This document shows positions 1 through 13,371 of a stretch of DNA of 64,000 bases, in pieces. The notes under the pieces are model-generated. The model made no database searches, was not told the DNA's origin, and saw only the letters and a list, made by a program, of their open reading frames with translations. Position numbers and translations under genes: made by a program. How positions within the stretch are numbered: position 1 is the stretch's first letter; the number at the start of each line of letters is the position of its first letter. Source of the stretch: Chamaelirium japonicum (lineage: Eukaryota > Streptophyta > Magnoliopsida > Liliales > Melanthiaceae). The DNA lies in the NCBI GenBank assembly GCA_947650365.1, contig OX393549.1:25369851-25433850 (forward strand), written 5' to 3'.

Positions 1-600
1 CTCGCCGCCATCGGAGCGGACGGTGGCGAGTGGCGAGCCGCTGCAACTCGAGGTCGACTCCGACATCGCTGCCGTGCCTACTTTCGCCACCCCTTTTTGC
101 ACGGGCCTTGCCACCGCTACTTGCGAGAGAAATGGGAGAACAGGCCGATCTGTGAGAGCATTTGGCAACCCTTCTCACGGAATCGATCTCCTTAGGTGAA
201 ACGAATCTCCTGCCTATCCTTTTCACCCCATCAATATGTTGTCAGGGTCCTTAGATACATTAACCCATCTTTTTATGTGTGGGTTAAAGATGTAAGTGCC
301 ATTGCACATGAGAGGCCCCCCGATTGTGAAAGTGCAAAGTATTTTTTTCCTAGCCGTAGATTGAGCCTTGTTTAGTTGTTTATCTCCACATATGCACCAC
401 TTTATTTTATACATGAATAATGTTGTTTGACACTAGCACATGTACTTTTGACAACATAACATGCAATCAAATAGCTCTTAGTGCAATATGAAGCGCGTCT
501 ATTAGCACTACTCTTTCTTTATCCTCTTCACTGCCTTTGAGAACAAGGGTCCCACTTGCTACAACCTCGCACGGAGGAGCAAGGATTTGTGAAGCAGTGG
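1..600. other. Unassigned sequence
   Basis: The first 130 bases are GC-rich and the rest AT-rich. No convincing coding, RNA or transposon signature was found. Confidence 0.4.
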
Positions 601-609
601 TGGAGGGCA

Positions 610-999
610 TGAGACTTGATAGTAGTCATCACAACATGCTGGAGCATTTGGAAGGAGCGAAATAGCAAGATATTCTCCAACAAGTCAGAACATAGAGCAA
701 TCGTTCTCAAGTCACTAGGGACCCAACTGAGCCTGTCAGGATCATCAAGAAGCAGTGGAGCATGGGACCTGATAGTCATCACAACATGCTGGAGCATTTG
801 GAAGGACCTGAATTGCAGGATATTCTCCAACAAGTTAGAGGACAAATCCACCGTCCTCAAATCACTAGGGAGTTGGTTGAGCCTGTGGAAGCTCTCCACA
901 AGCTCAGCCTGTGGATTTACGAGCTTTGGAAGAAAATGTATAGTAGAATTTTTAAGCCCCGCCCCCCATTCTCTATATAGCCTTCTTTTTTTTGGTATT

Positions 1000-1000
<1 letters not shown>
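610..1000 (+). pseudogene. LINE reverse-transcriptase C-terminal remnant, internally duplicated
   Basis: The + strand reads VITTCWSIWKERNSKIFSNK and, about 150 bp later, a second copy VITTCWSIWKDLNCRIFSNK. The pattern W-x-I-W-K-x-R-N-x-x-(I/V)-F is typical of the segment following the zf-RVT domain at the C-terminus of plant L1-type LINE ORF2. The two copies form a diverged tandem duplication (about 620-765 and 768-915). There is no intact ORF2. Confidence 0.6.
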
Positions 1001-1870
<870 letters not shown>

Positions 1871-2407
1871 TCAAATTCCCTGTCATGCCAATGGTAGTCA
1901 CATGAGGTGGGATCCGCTAAGATTGGTGGCAAGCTCATATTCATTTATGAACAAAACTTAGTTGCTCTCCATGTAATATTTAATAATATTTGTAGGTGTG
2001 GGCTAGATGCCCCACACCCAATGACCATCCTGCTCATAGGGTTAGCACCAAAGTTTTACTCTTAATTTATTTCACTTTTACATGATAAAAATCCGACTAA
2101 CTACATGATCAAGAATAGGCCATCTATGTTATGATCAAACTTCCCGATGGCGGCATGCAGGGTAGAGCTAACCATGATTTTTTAGTAGGGGGCAAGATCA
2201 AAAATCAAAATTATCATTCGATGGTCGATTGATAATGTCAACAAGTTGAAAACAAACACTTAGTTTGAAAATAATTTTCTTCTTCAAAATTGCTCTTGCA
2301 CAGTATTGTTAAAACTTAACAATAAACTTGAACCAAAAAAAAAAAATAAAAAAAAAAAATATAATATAGGTAACAGATTCTTAATGCAGATAAATCATCA
2401 TCGTTGA

Positions 2408-2572
2408 CTAGAGGCGGACCCAGAAAGTATAAATTTAAAATTTTTGGAGGGGCCAACTGTGAAAAAAATTAAAATTTTTAAATCCTACATAGAGGGATGG
2501 ATGTAAGATATTTTACAACCTTTGGGGAGGCCAAGGGCCCCCCTAGTCCCAAGATAGGTCCGCCCCTGTGTG
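2408..2572. mobile_element. MITE with aggcggaccca-type ends
   Basis: The left end reads agaggcggacccag and the right end gataggtccgcccctg, an imperfect inverted pair. The core is AT-rich and itself partly self-complementary (ggggcca ... ggccaagggcc). The target duplication is not clear, so the superfamily is uncertain. Confidence 0.5.
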
Positions 2573-3390
2573 TTGGCCGAGTTGTTTGACTCGAATAAAT
2601 CATCGTTGTGAGTAATTATGAACGGCCCATAAAAGAACCAATCAGTCTTCTAGAACACCCGTCTCCTATGCAACTAAACCAATCGGTTGGTGCCGACCGG
2701 TTGGATATTAAGTTTCCTTCGACTTCATAACTGGGTAATAACTCAACATAGTGTGGTGGCTGGGTGGGCGATGGTGGTTGGGTGGGTATGTGGGTTTGAG
2801 TGTGTGCCGGGGGGAGGGGCAATTTCTCACCAGCCTCGGACATTCTTGTCAGACCAATATTATGGTAAGCCCTCAATGACTCAATTTTGTGGAAGATCAC
2901 AAGGCTAGGACATTAAATTCTCAGAGACTTGGTATAGAATCTAATTGCGTAGAAAATTCAATTTCCAGGCCAATGTCACACGATGGTTCTGGCTAATAAA
3001 ATAGGTTGGACAACGGTTTAATTGAGAAATCTCACTTTTTGTACCATGTTCTTTTGTCCAATGACCAAGCAAATCCATTTATATGATTCTCTTTCTTCCT
3101 ACTTTAGTGGTACATTGGAGTCCCACAAATATTGATGGGACATCAATTGCCCACTGAAGTGGAGAAATTATTTTTCAACCCGAAATGAATTATACAATAT
3201 GCCCAGAAAGCCTTCGCACGTCCCTTTAAGATACGTACCGGTCGTCCAATTGCCCCCAAATGTCGCAGTCCAAAATGTCTTAGGTTACAAAGAATGTCTA
3301 AGTGTCACAAAAACTTGTCCTTTTTTTTCAGACTACAAAAATACAAGAAAAATTTTATTATTTTGAGACATCTAAGTATAGTATCAGAAT
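2573..3390. other. Unassigned sequence
   Basis: No gene, RNA or clear repeat structure was recognised here. Confidence 0.35.
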
Positions 3391-3745
3391 CAGGGCTGGC
3401 AATTTTGGACCCGACCCGCCAAACCCGATACAAAGTTAGCGGGTCTGGGCCAGCGTTAAACGGGTCGACACGATAGGCCCGTTTAATAAACGGGTCGGGC
3501 CGGGTTTATGGTCTGGACATGGTAGACCCGGGAAGACCCGTTTAAAATTCAATGGGTCGTGTCGGATCAGGTCGGGTCTACCTGCAATCTGATACTGTAA
3601 TATGCAGTACCAGTGGGTCTATAGGGTCAGGTCGGGTCGAGTCGGATTGGGTCGGATAGAGTCAACTGAATAGATCCGTGTGGTAAACGGGTCTAACGGA
3701 TCTTATCGGGTCTACCCGTTTATAAACGGGTCGGGTCCGGGTTTA
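3391..3745. mobile_element. hAT-like MITE fragment rich in acgggtc motifs
   Basis: It begins cagggctggcaatttt, a common plant hAT-type terminus. It continues with many copies of the subterminal motif acgggtc/gacccgt on both strands. The matching right terminus (attgccagccctg) is absent, so it is truncated. Confidence 0.5.
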
Positions 3746-4079
3746 GGATCTAGACTGGAGTGGAGCCATATCTCGTTCACCGGTGCGGGTTCGTTGGAGG
3801 CTCGTCAGTCTTTTATTTACTCTCCGACCTATGATTTTTCACCAACAATGAGTAAGACGTGCGTACCAAAATCTTCACCACGGAGATGGACCTAATGTTG
3901 ATCTTATTGTGGGTCAACATTAGCACTGGCCCGATGTAGAGCACCAATCAAGGAAAAGATTAGTTGGGAAAGCGTGTACACGAATTTTACCACACGTACT
4001 TGAAATTCGAATAAGTTCCAAGCATGCTATGCTCAAGTTAAAGAAATGCGGCAATCATCAATGAGCAAGATAAGGTAAA

Positions 4080-4470
4080 TTCTACCCTTAAATTTTTTAA
4101 AAATAGTTTACCTTCGATGTTTTCCTATAATTTAATATATACATTTTTTAGATCCAACTTGTAGAGAATTTATACAGGTACAACCTCAACACTTCTTTAT
4201 TTCCATTTGAGCACTGTCGGAACGAGCTACGGTACATGCCAGAGTGAATGGAGGACAATGTATGCTAAAAGTCAACCCTCGACCTCTCCTACCTCTTCCT
4301 CTCCCTTGACTCAAGATGCCCAAAGAACTGTAGCCAAAGTGCAAAGAACTGCACTAGAGGAGACAAAGTTCTTCACGGAACAATAGAGGTTCTAAAAAGC
4401 TGAAGAGGAGAGGATCATCATAATCGAGTGTGACTGTTTGTTGCCAACCCAAGTTGATCGAGTACTTCAA
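4080..4470 (+). pseudogene. PIF/Harbinger ORF1-like remnant
   Basis: One frame reads FPFEHCRNELRYMPE followed by a stop and more damaged sequence. This resembles the F-x-F-x-H-C-W-N-x-L-(R)-x-x-P-x-W block of the Myb/NAM-associated ORF1 proteins that accompany plant PIF/Harbinger transposases. It points toward the transposase 3' end at 4.70 kb, giving a tail-to-tail arrangement. Stops interrupt it. Confidence 0.45.
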
Positions 4471-5053
4471 GGCCCGTCAGACGGGGATAATAAAAAGGGC
4501 TTTAGTGTCGATGCCGCAAGAGAGTCTCTAGGCTTGTCTCTCTTAATGCACGACTTTAATTGTGATGTATTTTTCTTAAGTAGATTTGTATTATAAACTA
4601 AAATTATATTAAATAGATAACTCACAAAAACAAAGTACAACATAAAGATAATTTGCAAAGCAAAGCACAACATATGATAACTCTGAAAGCAAAATACAAC
4701 TAGTATTCGCCACACAACTGCCACAGATACTCAATCAGGTCTCGTTGACGTTGAGAATGTGTTCCCATGTTCCTTATCCGGTGGTGAGCATTGAGGAATT
4801 GCTGAAATTATGTAGCCGGTTCACGGTAAAGAAACATCTCTCTTGGCACTTCCATTTATTGAGACCAGTCTCGCTCGTTGTCAACGATCATATTGTGTGG
4901 AAATCCAAATAATGCACTCTGTCATGATCTCCCACATGAACTCGATAATGTTTCCATAAATGTGCTAGACCTTACATAATCACAGAGCGACTATAAAATA
5001 TCCCAAAGGCTCTTTCTACATCATTTTGTGCCGACTCTTAAGCTTTTACAAAG

Positions 5054-5666
5054 TGTGGGGGGAAATTTTCGAGCCGCCTTGATCGGGAACCCCGCCCCAC
5101 AGCCTTGATTGAATGTTGATGGTTTGTAGAGTTAGAGAGTTGGGAGAATAGATAGAGAGAGTAGATAGAGAGAGTAGAGAGTGATAACACAAGGATTGGT
5201 GACGGAGTTCAGTCTTACGACCTACGTCTCCGGGCGAGAGGTGCCACCTGATCTTTACTATAATTTGAGTAAATGAGGGTTGAGCGTTCTCTCGACAGGC
5301 CGAGAGAAGCTTCTTACAATGTGTTTGCACGGAGCAATTAGAAGAGTTCAAGAGGAAGAATGGAGGGCTCTGGCTCTGGATCTGGAATCCCTCTTCCTCT
5401 GATCGAATGACCAACCCCTTCCCTGGATACCTTGGGGGTCCTTTTATAGCGTAGGCATGTGCCCGATATGGCACTGATGACGTGGTACTGATTCTGGGCC
5501 TCCTTGCTGGGCCCTTATTGGGCCGTTGTTCGGGCCCAATAAGGGGGAGGGCTTGATCTGCGAGCCCCGTAGAGTGGGCCCATGAACCCGGGTGGGCTTA
5601 CCCACTTGGGCCGTTGCGCGGGCCCATGCCGCTCTGATCCGGTTCGGTACAATTTTTGCACCCACA
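5054..5666 (-). repeat. 3' LTR of the gag-only element
   Basis: Begins tgtggggggaaat and ends gcacccaca; nearly identical to 13372-13985. It sits next to the polypurine tract, so it is the 3' LTR in element orientation. Confidence 0.85.
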
Positions 5667-5799
5667 GTTACCCCCTCCCAGTCGGGTCAGGACCCCCTGG
5701 GTCGGCTGGGATTCCAAGGTGCAAACGCCTCAGGATTCTGGCATGGTTGACAAGAGCCGTCGGTGTCGCATTTCGTATTAGCAGAGTCTCCTTCTGCTG

Positions 5800-6470
5800 A
5801 TGCCGAGACCCTTTTGGCGCGAGCCAAAAAGTCTCGGTTTTGCAAGTGGGCGTATCAGAAGAAGCAGTGTATTTTTCGACCGAGAGGATACCGAGAGGGT
5901 ACCGAGACCCTTTTGCCTTTTCCCGACCGAGAGAATGTCGAGACTCCTTTGCCTTCTGCCGACGCCGAGGCCCTTTTGGTGCGAGCCAAAAAGCCTCGGT
6001 TTTGCGAGGAGGTGTTCTTGAAAAATTAGTGTATTTTCCGACCGAGAGTATACCGAGAGGATACCGAGAGGGTACCGAGACCCTTTTGTCTTTTCCTGAC
6101 CGAGAGGATGCCGAGACTCCTTTGCCTTCTGCCGACGCCGAGACCCTTTTGGTGCGAGCCAAAAAGTCTCGGTTTTGCGAGGAGGCGTTCTCGAAAAATT
6201 AGTGTATTTTCCGACCGAGAGTATACCGAGAGGGTACCGAGACCCTTTTGCCTTTTCCCGACCGAGAGGATGCCGAGACTCCTTTGCCTTCTGCCGACGC
6301 CGAGACCCTTTTGGTGCGAGCCAAAAAGTCTCGGTTTTGCGAGAAGGCATTCTCGAAAAATTAGTGTATTTTCTGACCGAGAGTATACCGAGACCCTTTT
6401 CCCTTTTCCCGACCGAGAGTATACCAAAAGGGTACCGAGACCCTTTTCTTGCTGTCCTGGTTTTGCACAG
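5800..6470. repeat. Tandem array A, about 162-173 bp unit, 4 copies
   Basis: The anchor gagccaaaaagtctcgg recurs at 5821, 5983, 6156 and 6318 (spacing 162, 173, 162). Each unit is built from smaller gaccgagag and taccgag blocks. Confidence 0.85.
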
Positions 6471-7025
6471 GAGATCTACGGTGTTTTTATTGTTGCAAGA
6501 GATATAGAAATCCAAATGACTTCAAACTAGATTCAAAAGTTGCGTATCGGAGTTCTTTATATACAGTCCAAATTTCAGTCCAATCGGAGTTTGTGACCAA
6601 AAGTTATGGCCGTTGTACCGAAGCCTCTCTGAGTAGATCCGCTGTCCAGATTTTGCACTGAAGATCAACGATGTTTCTATTATTGCAGGATCTATAGAAG
6701 TTCAAATGACCTCAAACTAGATGCAAAAGTTGTGGATCGTAGTTCTCTATTTACAGTCCAAATTTCAGCCCAATCGGAGTTCGTGGCCAAAAGTTATGGC
6801 CGTTGTACTGAAGCGTCTCCGAGCAGATCCGCTGTCCAGATTTTGCACTGAAGATCAACGATGTTTCTATTGTTGCAAAAGCTATAGAAGTTCAAATGTC
6901 CTCAAACTAGATGCAAAAGTTGCGGCTCGTAGTTCTCTATTTATAGTCCAAATTTCAGTACAATCAGAGTTTGTGACCCAAAGTTATGGCCGTTGTACCG
7001 GAGCCTCTCCGAGCAGATCCGTGCT
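6455..7025. repeat. Tandem array B, 190-bp unit, 3 copies
   Basis: The anchor aagttatggccgttgt recurs at about 6601, 6791 and 6981, a period of 190. It is AT-richer than the arrays on either side and unrelated to them by eye. Confidence 0.85.
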
Positions 7026-7029
7026 AGGA

Positions 7030-8516
7030 TGTTGTAGACACCGAGACCCCCTCCCCTCTCGGTTTTTGACGAAACCGAGGGGTGGGCTGTTGTTGATGCC
7101 GAACACCCACCCTCTCGGTTTTCTGATGAAACCGAGAGGTGGACTATTGTTGATGCCGAACACCCCGACCCTCTTGGTTTTTTTGATGAAACCGAGAGGT
7201 GGACTGTTGTTGGTGCCGACACCCCCTCCCCTCTCGGTTTTTTGCAAAACCGAGAGGTAGGCTGCTGTTGGTGTGTCATCACCCCCTCCCCACTCGATTT
7301 TTTATGCGAAACCGAGGGGGGGGGCTGCTCGTTGATGCCGACACACACCCCCTCTCAGTTTTCTGATGAAACCGAGGGGTGTGCTACTGATGGTGTGTCG
7401 TCACCCCCTCCCCACTCGGTTTTTGTGCGAAACCGAGGGGGGGGCAGCTTGTTGATACCAACACACACCCCCTCTCGGTTTTCTGACGAAACCGAGAGGT
7501 GTGCTGATGGTGTGCCGTCACCCCCTCCCCACTCGGTTTTTGTGCGAAACCGAGGGGGGGTTGCTTGTTGATGCCGACACATACCCCCTCTCGGTTTTCT
7601 GACGAAACCGAGGGGTGTGCTGATGGTGTGCCGTCACCCCCTCCCCACTCGATTTTTGTGCGAAACCGAGGGGGGGTTGCTTATTGATGCCGACACACAC
7701 CCCCTCTCGGTTTTCTGACGAAACCGAGGGGTGTGCTGATGGTGTGCCGTCACCCCCTCCCCACTCGGTTTTTGTACGAAACCGAGGGGGGGTTGCTTGT
7801 TAATGCTGACACACACACCCTCTCGGTTTTCTGACGAAACCGAGGAGTGTGCTGCTGATGGTGTGCCGTCACCCCTTCCCCACTCAGTTTTTGTGCAAAA
7901 CCGAGGGGGGGCTGCTTGTTGATGCCAACACACACCCCCTCTCGGTTTTCTGACGAAACCGAGGGGTGTGCTGATGGTGTGCCGTCACCCCCTCCCCACT
8001 CGATTTTTGTGCGTAACCGAGGGGGGGGGTTGCTTGTTGATGCTGACACACACCCCCTCTCGGTTTTCTGACGAAACCGAGGGGTGTGCTGATGGTGTGC
8101 CGTCAGCCCCTCCCCACTCGGTTTTTGTGCGAAACCGAGGGGGGGTTGCTTGTTGATGCCGACACACACCCCCTCTCGGTTTTCTGACGAAACCGAGGGG
8201 TGTGCTGATGGTGTGCCGTCACCCCCTCCCCACTCGGTTTTTGTGCAAAACCGAGGGGGGGTTGCTTGTTGATGCCGACACACACCCCCTCTCGGTTTTC
8301 TGACGAAACCGAGGGGTATGCTGATGGTGTGCTGTCACCCCCTCCCCACTCGGTTTTTGTGCGAAACCGAGGGGGGCTTGCTTGTTGATGCCGACACACA
8401 CCCCCTCTCGGTTTTCTGACGAAACCGAGGGGTGTGCTGCTGATGGTGTGCCGTCACCGCTTTCCCACTCGGTTTTTATGCGAAACCGAGGGGGGGCTAC
8501 TTGTTGATGCCGACAC
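7030..8516. repeat. Tandem array C, 117-bp dimers each holding two hairpins
   Basis: About 11 dimers with period near 117 bp. Each half-unit contains ctcggttt ... aaaccgag, an 8-bp perfect stem with a 7-8 base loop. The array therefore carries roughly 25 potential hairpins in 1.5 kb. Both strands show proline-rich reading frames that are repeat artefacts. Confidence 0.85.
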
Positions 8517-8984
8517 CCCATTATTGGGGCTGCTAGAAGAGGCCAAAAAGTGTCGGTATTGAAAATAGTGTGTTTTTCGAATTTCAGCCCCATTTGAAAC
8601 CGACACTTTTCCGATAAAACGCTGGTGCGCGGGGATGTCGGCGAGGGACAATGCTATATTCGAGGGGGTTTCTTAGAGATAATCTAGGATGACGCCGCAT
8701 GATGGCCAGCCGGTCTTCACCCAATGTATTACCGCACCTAGTTACTGTATTCACCAGGTACTACGGTCACGTGAGGGTGTTGACTTGGCCAGGATCAAGG
8801 AAGCACCATTTTATCCCGTGTTACCCACCGTCGACTGCACCAGTGTGGAGACACGCACTGACAGAGTCAGACCAAACACCCCCTGACCGGTTTGGAACCG
8901 TTAGTCGTCGAAAAAAGGTGATGGCCAGTGACAATCTGATGCTTGGACCTGAGTGACAAGACTAAGCTTGGACTTTTGATCGAA
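8517..8984. other. Spacer between arrays C and D
   Basis: Single-copy sequence inside the gag-only element. It includes an inverted pair aaaaagtgtcggt / accgacacttttcc at about 8544-8612. No coding domain is visible. Confidence 0.5.
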
Positions 8985-10540
8985 TGCCAATACATCGGCG
9001 ACGACGTCTCAGACTTTGTCTTCGAATGCCAAGGGCTGGGCCTTGGGCTTGTAGAGTGCCAAGGCGTTGGTCGCCTCGAACTTTGTCTTCAAGTGCCAAG
9101 GGCTGGGCCTTGGGCGTGTAGAGTGCCAAGGCGTTGGTCGCCTCGGACTTTGTCATCGAGTTCCAAGGACTGGGCCTTGGGTTTGTAGAGTGCCGAGGCA
9201 TTGGTCACCTCGGACTTTGCCTTCGAGTGCCAAGGGCTGGGCCTTGGGCTTGTAGAGTGCCGAGGCATTGGTCACCTAGGACTTTGTCTTCGAGTGCCAA
9301 GGGCTGGGCCTTGGGCTTGTAGAGTGCCGAGGCATTGGTCGCCTCGGCCTATGTCTTCGAGTACCAAGGGCAGGGCCTTGGGCTTATAGATTGCCGAGGC
9401 ATTGGTCACCTCGGACTTTGTGTTCGAGTGCCAAGGGCTGGGCCTTGGGCTTGTAGAGTGCCGAGGCATTGGTCACCTCGGACTTTGTTTTCGAGTGCCA
9501 AGGGCTGGGCCTTGGGCTGGTAGAGTGCCGAGGCATTGGTCACCTCGGACTTTGTCTTCGAGTGCCAAGGACTGGGCCTTGGGCTTGTAGAGTGCCGAGG
9601 CATTGGTCACCTCGGACTTTGTCTTCGAGTGCCAATGGCTGGGCCTTGGGCTTGTAGAGTGCCGAGGCATTGGTCACCTCGGACTTTGTCTTCGAGTGCC
9701 AAGGGCTGGGCCTTGGGCTTGTAGAGTGCCGAGGCATTGGTCACCTCGGACTTTGCCTTCGAGTGCCAAGGGCTGGGCCTTGGGCTTGTAGAGTGCTGAG
9801 GCATTGGTCACCTCGGACTTTGTCTTCGAGTGCCAAGGACTGGGCCTTGGGCTTGTAGAGTGCCGAGGCATTGGTCACCTTGGCCTATGTCTTCGAGTAC
9901 CAAGGGTAGGGCCTTGGGCTTATAGATTGCCGAGGCATTGGTCACCTCGGACTTTGTGTTCGAGTGCCAAGGGCTAGGCCTTGGGCTTGTAGAGTGCCGA
10001 GACATTGGTCACCTCGGACTTTGTCTTCGAGTGCCAAGGGCTGGGCCTTGGGCTGGTAGAGTGCTGAGGCATTGGTCACCTCGGACTTTGTCTTCGAGTG
10101 CCAAGGGCTAGGCCTTGGGCTTGTAGAGTGCCGAGGCATTGGTCACCTCGGACTTTGTCTTCGAGTGCCAAGGGCTGGGCCTTGGGCTTATAGAGTGCCG
10201 AGGCATTGGTCACCTCGGACTTTGTCTTCGAGTGCCAAGGGCTGGGCCTTGGGCTTGTAGAGTGTCGAGGCATTGGTCACCTCAGACTTTGTCTTCGAGT
10301 GCCAAGGGCTGGGCCTTGGGCTTGTAGAGTACCGAGGCATTGGTCACCTCGGACTTTGTCTTCGAGTGCCAAGGGCTGGGCCTTGTGCTTGTTGAGTGCC
10401 AAGGCGTTGGTCGCCTCGGACTTTGTCATCGAGTTCCAAGGACTGGGCCTTGGGCTTGTAGAGTGCCGAGGCATTGGTCACCTCGGACTTTGTCTTCGCG
10501 TGCCAAGGGCTGGGCTTGTAGAGTGCTAAGGATGTCTCCT
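8985..10540. repeat. Tandem array D, 67-bp satellite, about 23 copies
   Basis: The unit contains gcattggtcacctcggac and gccaagggctgggccttggg, repeated every 67 bp. Variant units recur at 9348 and 9884 (8 x 67 apart), and gcgttggtcg units at 9131 and 10404 (19 x 67 apart). This shows higher-order block duplication. Because 67 is not a multiple of three, identical 62-residue ORFs appear every 67 bp; they are not genes. Confidence 0.92.
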
Positions 10541-10599
10541 TGAACTTGATGCATGTTAAAGCGGCGACGTCTGCCTTGGACTTATTCTCATCGCCTCGG

Positions 10600-11395
10600 A
10601 TAAGTATAGTTGATAGTTTAGCTTGACCTGGATTGTCAGGAGCATTTTTATCTGACTTTCGCCTTAAAAGGGCATAGCCGAATTGCCTTCGAGCTTCCGA
10701 CTTGAATGGGTGGAATCGAAAATCTTTGGTTAACCTGGGTTACCAGGAGCTTTTTATCGGACTTTAGCCTCGAGAGGGCGTAGCCGAATTGCCTTCGAGC
10801 TTCCGATTTGAACGGGCGGAATCGAAGGTCTTTGGTTGACCTGGGTTGCCAGGAGCCTTTTATCGGACTTTAGCTTCGAGAGGGCGTAGCCGAATTGCCT
10901 TCGAGCTTCCGGCTTGAATGGGCAGAATCGAAGGTCTTTGATTGACCTGGGTTGCCAGGAGCCTTTTTATCGGACTTTTGCCTTGAAATGGCGTAGCCGA
11001 ATTGCCTTCGAGCTTCCGATCTGAATCGGGCGGAATCGAAGGTCTTTGGTTGACCTGGGTTGCCAGGAGTCTTTTTATCGGACTTTAGCCTCGAGAGGGC
11101 GTAGCCGAATTGCCTTCGAGCTTCCGACTTGAATGGGCGGAATCGAAGGTCTTTGGTTGACCTGGGTTGCCAGGAGCCTTTTTATCGGACTTTAGCCTCG
11201 AGAGGGCGTAGCCGACTTACCTTCGAGCTTCCGACTTGAATGGGCGGAATCGAAGGTCTTTGGTTGACCAGGGTTACCAGGAGCCTTTTTATCGGACTTA
11301 AGCCTCGAGAGGGCGTAGCCGAATTGCCTTCGAGCTTCCGACTTGAATGGGCGGAATCGAAGGTCTTCGGTTGACCTGGGTTGCCAGGAACCTTT
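10600..11395. repeat. Tandem array E, about 107-bp unit, 7 copies
   Basis: The anchor gtagccgaattgccttcg recurs at about 10677, 10782, 10888, 10995, 11103, 11210 and 11317. A T15 run follows at about 11391-11407, next to gag. Confidence 0.88.
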
Positions 11396-11580
11396 TTTTT
11401 TTTTTTTATGTCTTAACATGGTGGAATCGAACTTCGAGAGATTTGATTTTGAGAAAAAAGAGATACTTTATTGATACAACAAAGTAGCGGTTATATTTTT
11501 TCAGAAGTTGCCCAGCGGACGTTACGATTATGCATCCATGTATTACATTGACTTTTTTTTCTCCACTGCTGCTGCCTCTC

Positions 11581-13231
11581 CTACTCTCGACCTGGTTCCT
11601 TATTAGCGAGGTAGCCACCGAGCCGCCCTTCTTGGATCAGGTCTTCGATGTGATGCTTTAGCTTCTGACATGTAGAGGTTGGATGGCCATGGCTGCGATG
11701 AAACTCACAGTAGGCTGTCGTATCTCCCGCCTGGTCGGAATTTGGAGGGAGAGGCTGTGGCCACTTGCAAAAGGGCTCGTTCTGCAAGTAGGCGAAGATG
11801 TCTTCAATGGAGGTGTTCAGCTCAGTGAACATCCTTTGCTCCCTTGGAGTTCGCCTCTTTTCTGTTGGAGGGGCTTTCGGATCTTCATTGTACCTTTTGG
11901 CCTGGGCCTTTTGGTCGAACGCAGCATGGGTAGACTTCATGTAGCGTGTTTCATTCGGAGCCTCATCATCTTTCTTATGTCGGGAGTCACAAGACTCGCG
12001 CGGCTCGTGTAATCTTCTGGCTCGCTGATTGTCTTCCACCTCTATCTCCCGCTGTACACGCTTGAACATCGCTTCCAAGTTACTGGGAGGATGCCGGATA
12101 AAGTCGGTGTACACGTGGAGCTCTGGCCGGATAGCATTCTGGAATGCCAGCATGATGGCCTCCTCATTATAGGAGCGACCGGTGAGCTCAGAGTACTCAT
12201 TACGAAACCTCATCGTGAAGCTCCTTAGAGACTCGTCGGAGCCCATCTTCAGCTGGTAATGTATCCAGCCTCTTTTTCGGCTTTAAGTTTAGCCGATAAT
12301 GGTCCATGAAGAGTTCAGCCAACTCTTTGAATGTGGCCACCGTACCGGTAGGCAGTGTGTAGTACCAGTCGAGGGCAGGTCCCTCGAGGCTTCCCGTAAA
12401 CATACGGCAGAGAACATGGTTCTCATACTCGTAGGGCGTCAGGGCCTGCTTGTAGGCTAGGATATGGAGAGCAGGGTCTCCCTGGATGCAGTTGAACTTT
12501 GGCAGGCTCAGTGTTCGCCAACCCATAGGAAATGGTATTGCAAGAACCTTGGGATGCAGTGGTCCCACCGAGGTGATTAGCTGCCTACGGTCTTGATGGC
12601 GGCGTCCCACGTCGGCAGTATGCCTTAGTTGGTTGAGCAGCTCACGGGCATCTGTTGCTTTCGTGTGCGAAGGGATAGAATGTTTAGTAGACCCTGTTGA
12701 CTGAGGTGATCCTTCTCCGTGATAGCTGGGTGCACCGTTGACGTTGAGGCGATCCCACACCGTTTGCCTTGGTGCTTGTGTGGATACCTGACGCATCTCG
12801 ATACGCGGCACATATGGTTCTTCAAGATGATGACTCATGACTGGGCAAGTCCTTGGTTGGTCTTCATCAGTAGCTAGAGAGTTGTGGGCCACAACCCCCG
12901 CTCTTTCAGCCGCCTTCTTTAGGGAATCTCTCTCTTGCTCGAGGGCTGCATTCTTCTTGAGGAGATTTAGCAACTGGAAATCAGCAGTCGAGATCTCGTA
13001 TGTAGCCTGAGGCTTGCTCCCTTGAATAGTGTGTTCTTTGCCAGATCGACGCCTCAGGGATGACGGGTCTCGCTGATCACTGTGCCCTTCTGGATGGCTG
13101 CCTTGCGGCCCCAGCCGCTCCCGAATATTTCTTCGATTGGTTGCAATCGAGACTTCTTGTTCTTCTTCGATCAACATATCGTTTATTCGTTCAGCACCCG
13201 CCTTTGGTGGGTTGGTGCTGGCCTTCACCAT
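11581..13231 (-). pseudogene. Retrotransposon gag (frameshifted)
   Basis: The frame begins at MVKASTNPPKAGAERINDML. It has a glutamate/lysine-rich stretch likely to form a coiled coil (LLNLLKKNAALEQERDSLKK) and then the capsid-like core GWRTLSLPKFNCIQGDP, GSLEGPALDWYYTLP and FKELAELFMDHYRLNLKPKK. Near 12,250 the frame shifts. The second frame continues MGSDESLRSFTMRFRNEYSE and ends with YCEFHRSHGHPTSTCQKLKH, the C-H-H-C knuckle-like block common in Tat-type gag, then stop at 11581. This is Retrotrans_gag-type capsid protein; no protease or polymerase follows. Confidence 0.75.
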
Positions 13232-13371
13232 CGAGCGTGTTGATGTCGGCGTGATGAAGGCGTTGATGTTGATTTGGATGAGGACTGGTGGCTCGTCACC
13301 GCAAGTTGAATAGGAGTCGGTAGAGGTGTGGGTAAGACCTCTAACGATATCCCACAGACGACGCCAAAGAT

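Noticed and set aside
7000..8650. Proline-rich ORFs over array C
   Set aside because: Direct products of the 117-bp repeat on both strands, without start context or conservation.
8985..10540. Regular repeats resembling a CRISPR array
   Set aside because: Monomers are head-to-tail with no unique spacers, in a plant LTR element.
9067..10543. Many near-identical 62-65 residue ORFs on both strands
   Set aside because: They recur every 67 bp in rotating frames because the satellite unit is 67 bp and lacks stops in places; they are not a gene family.
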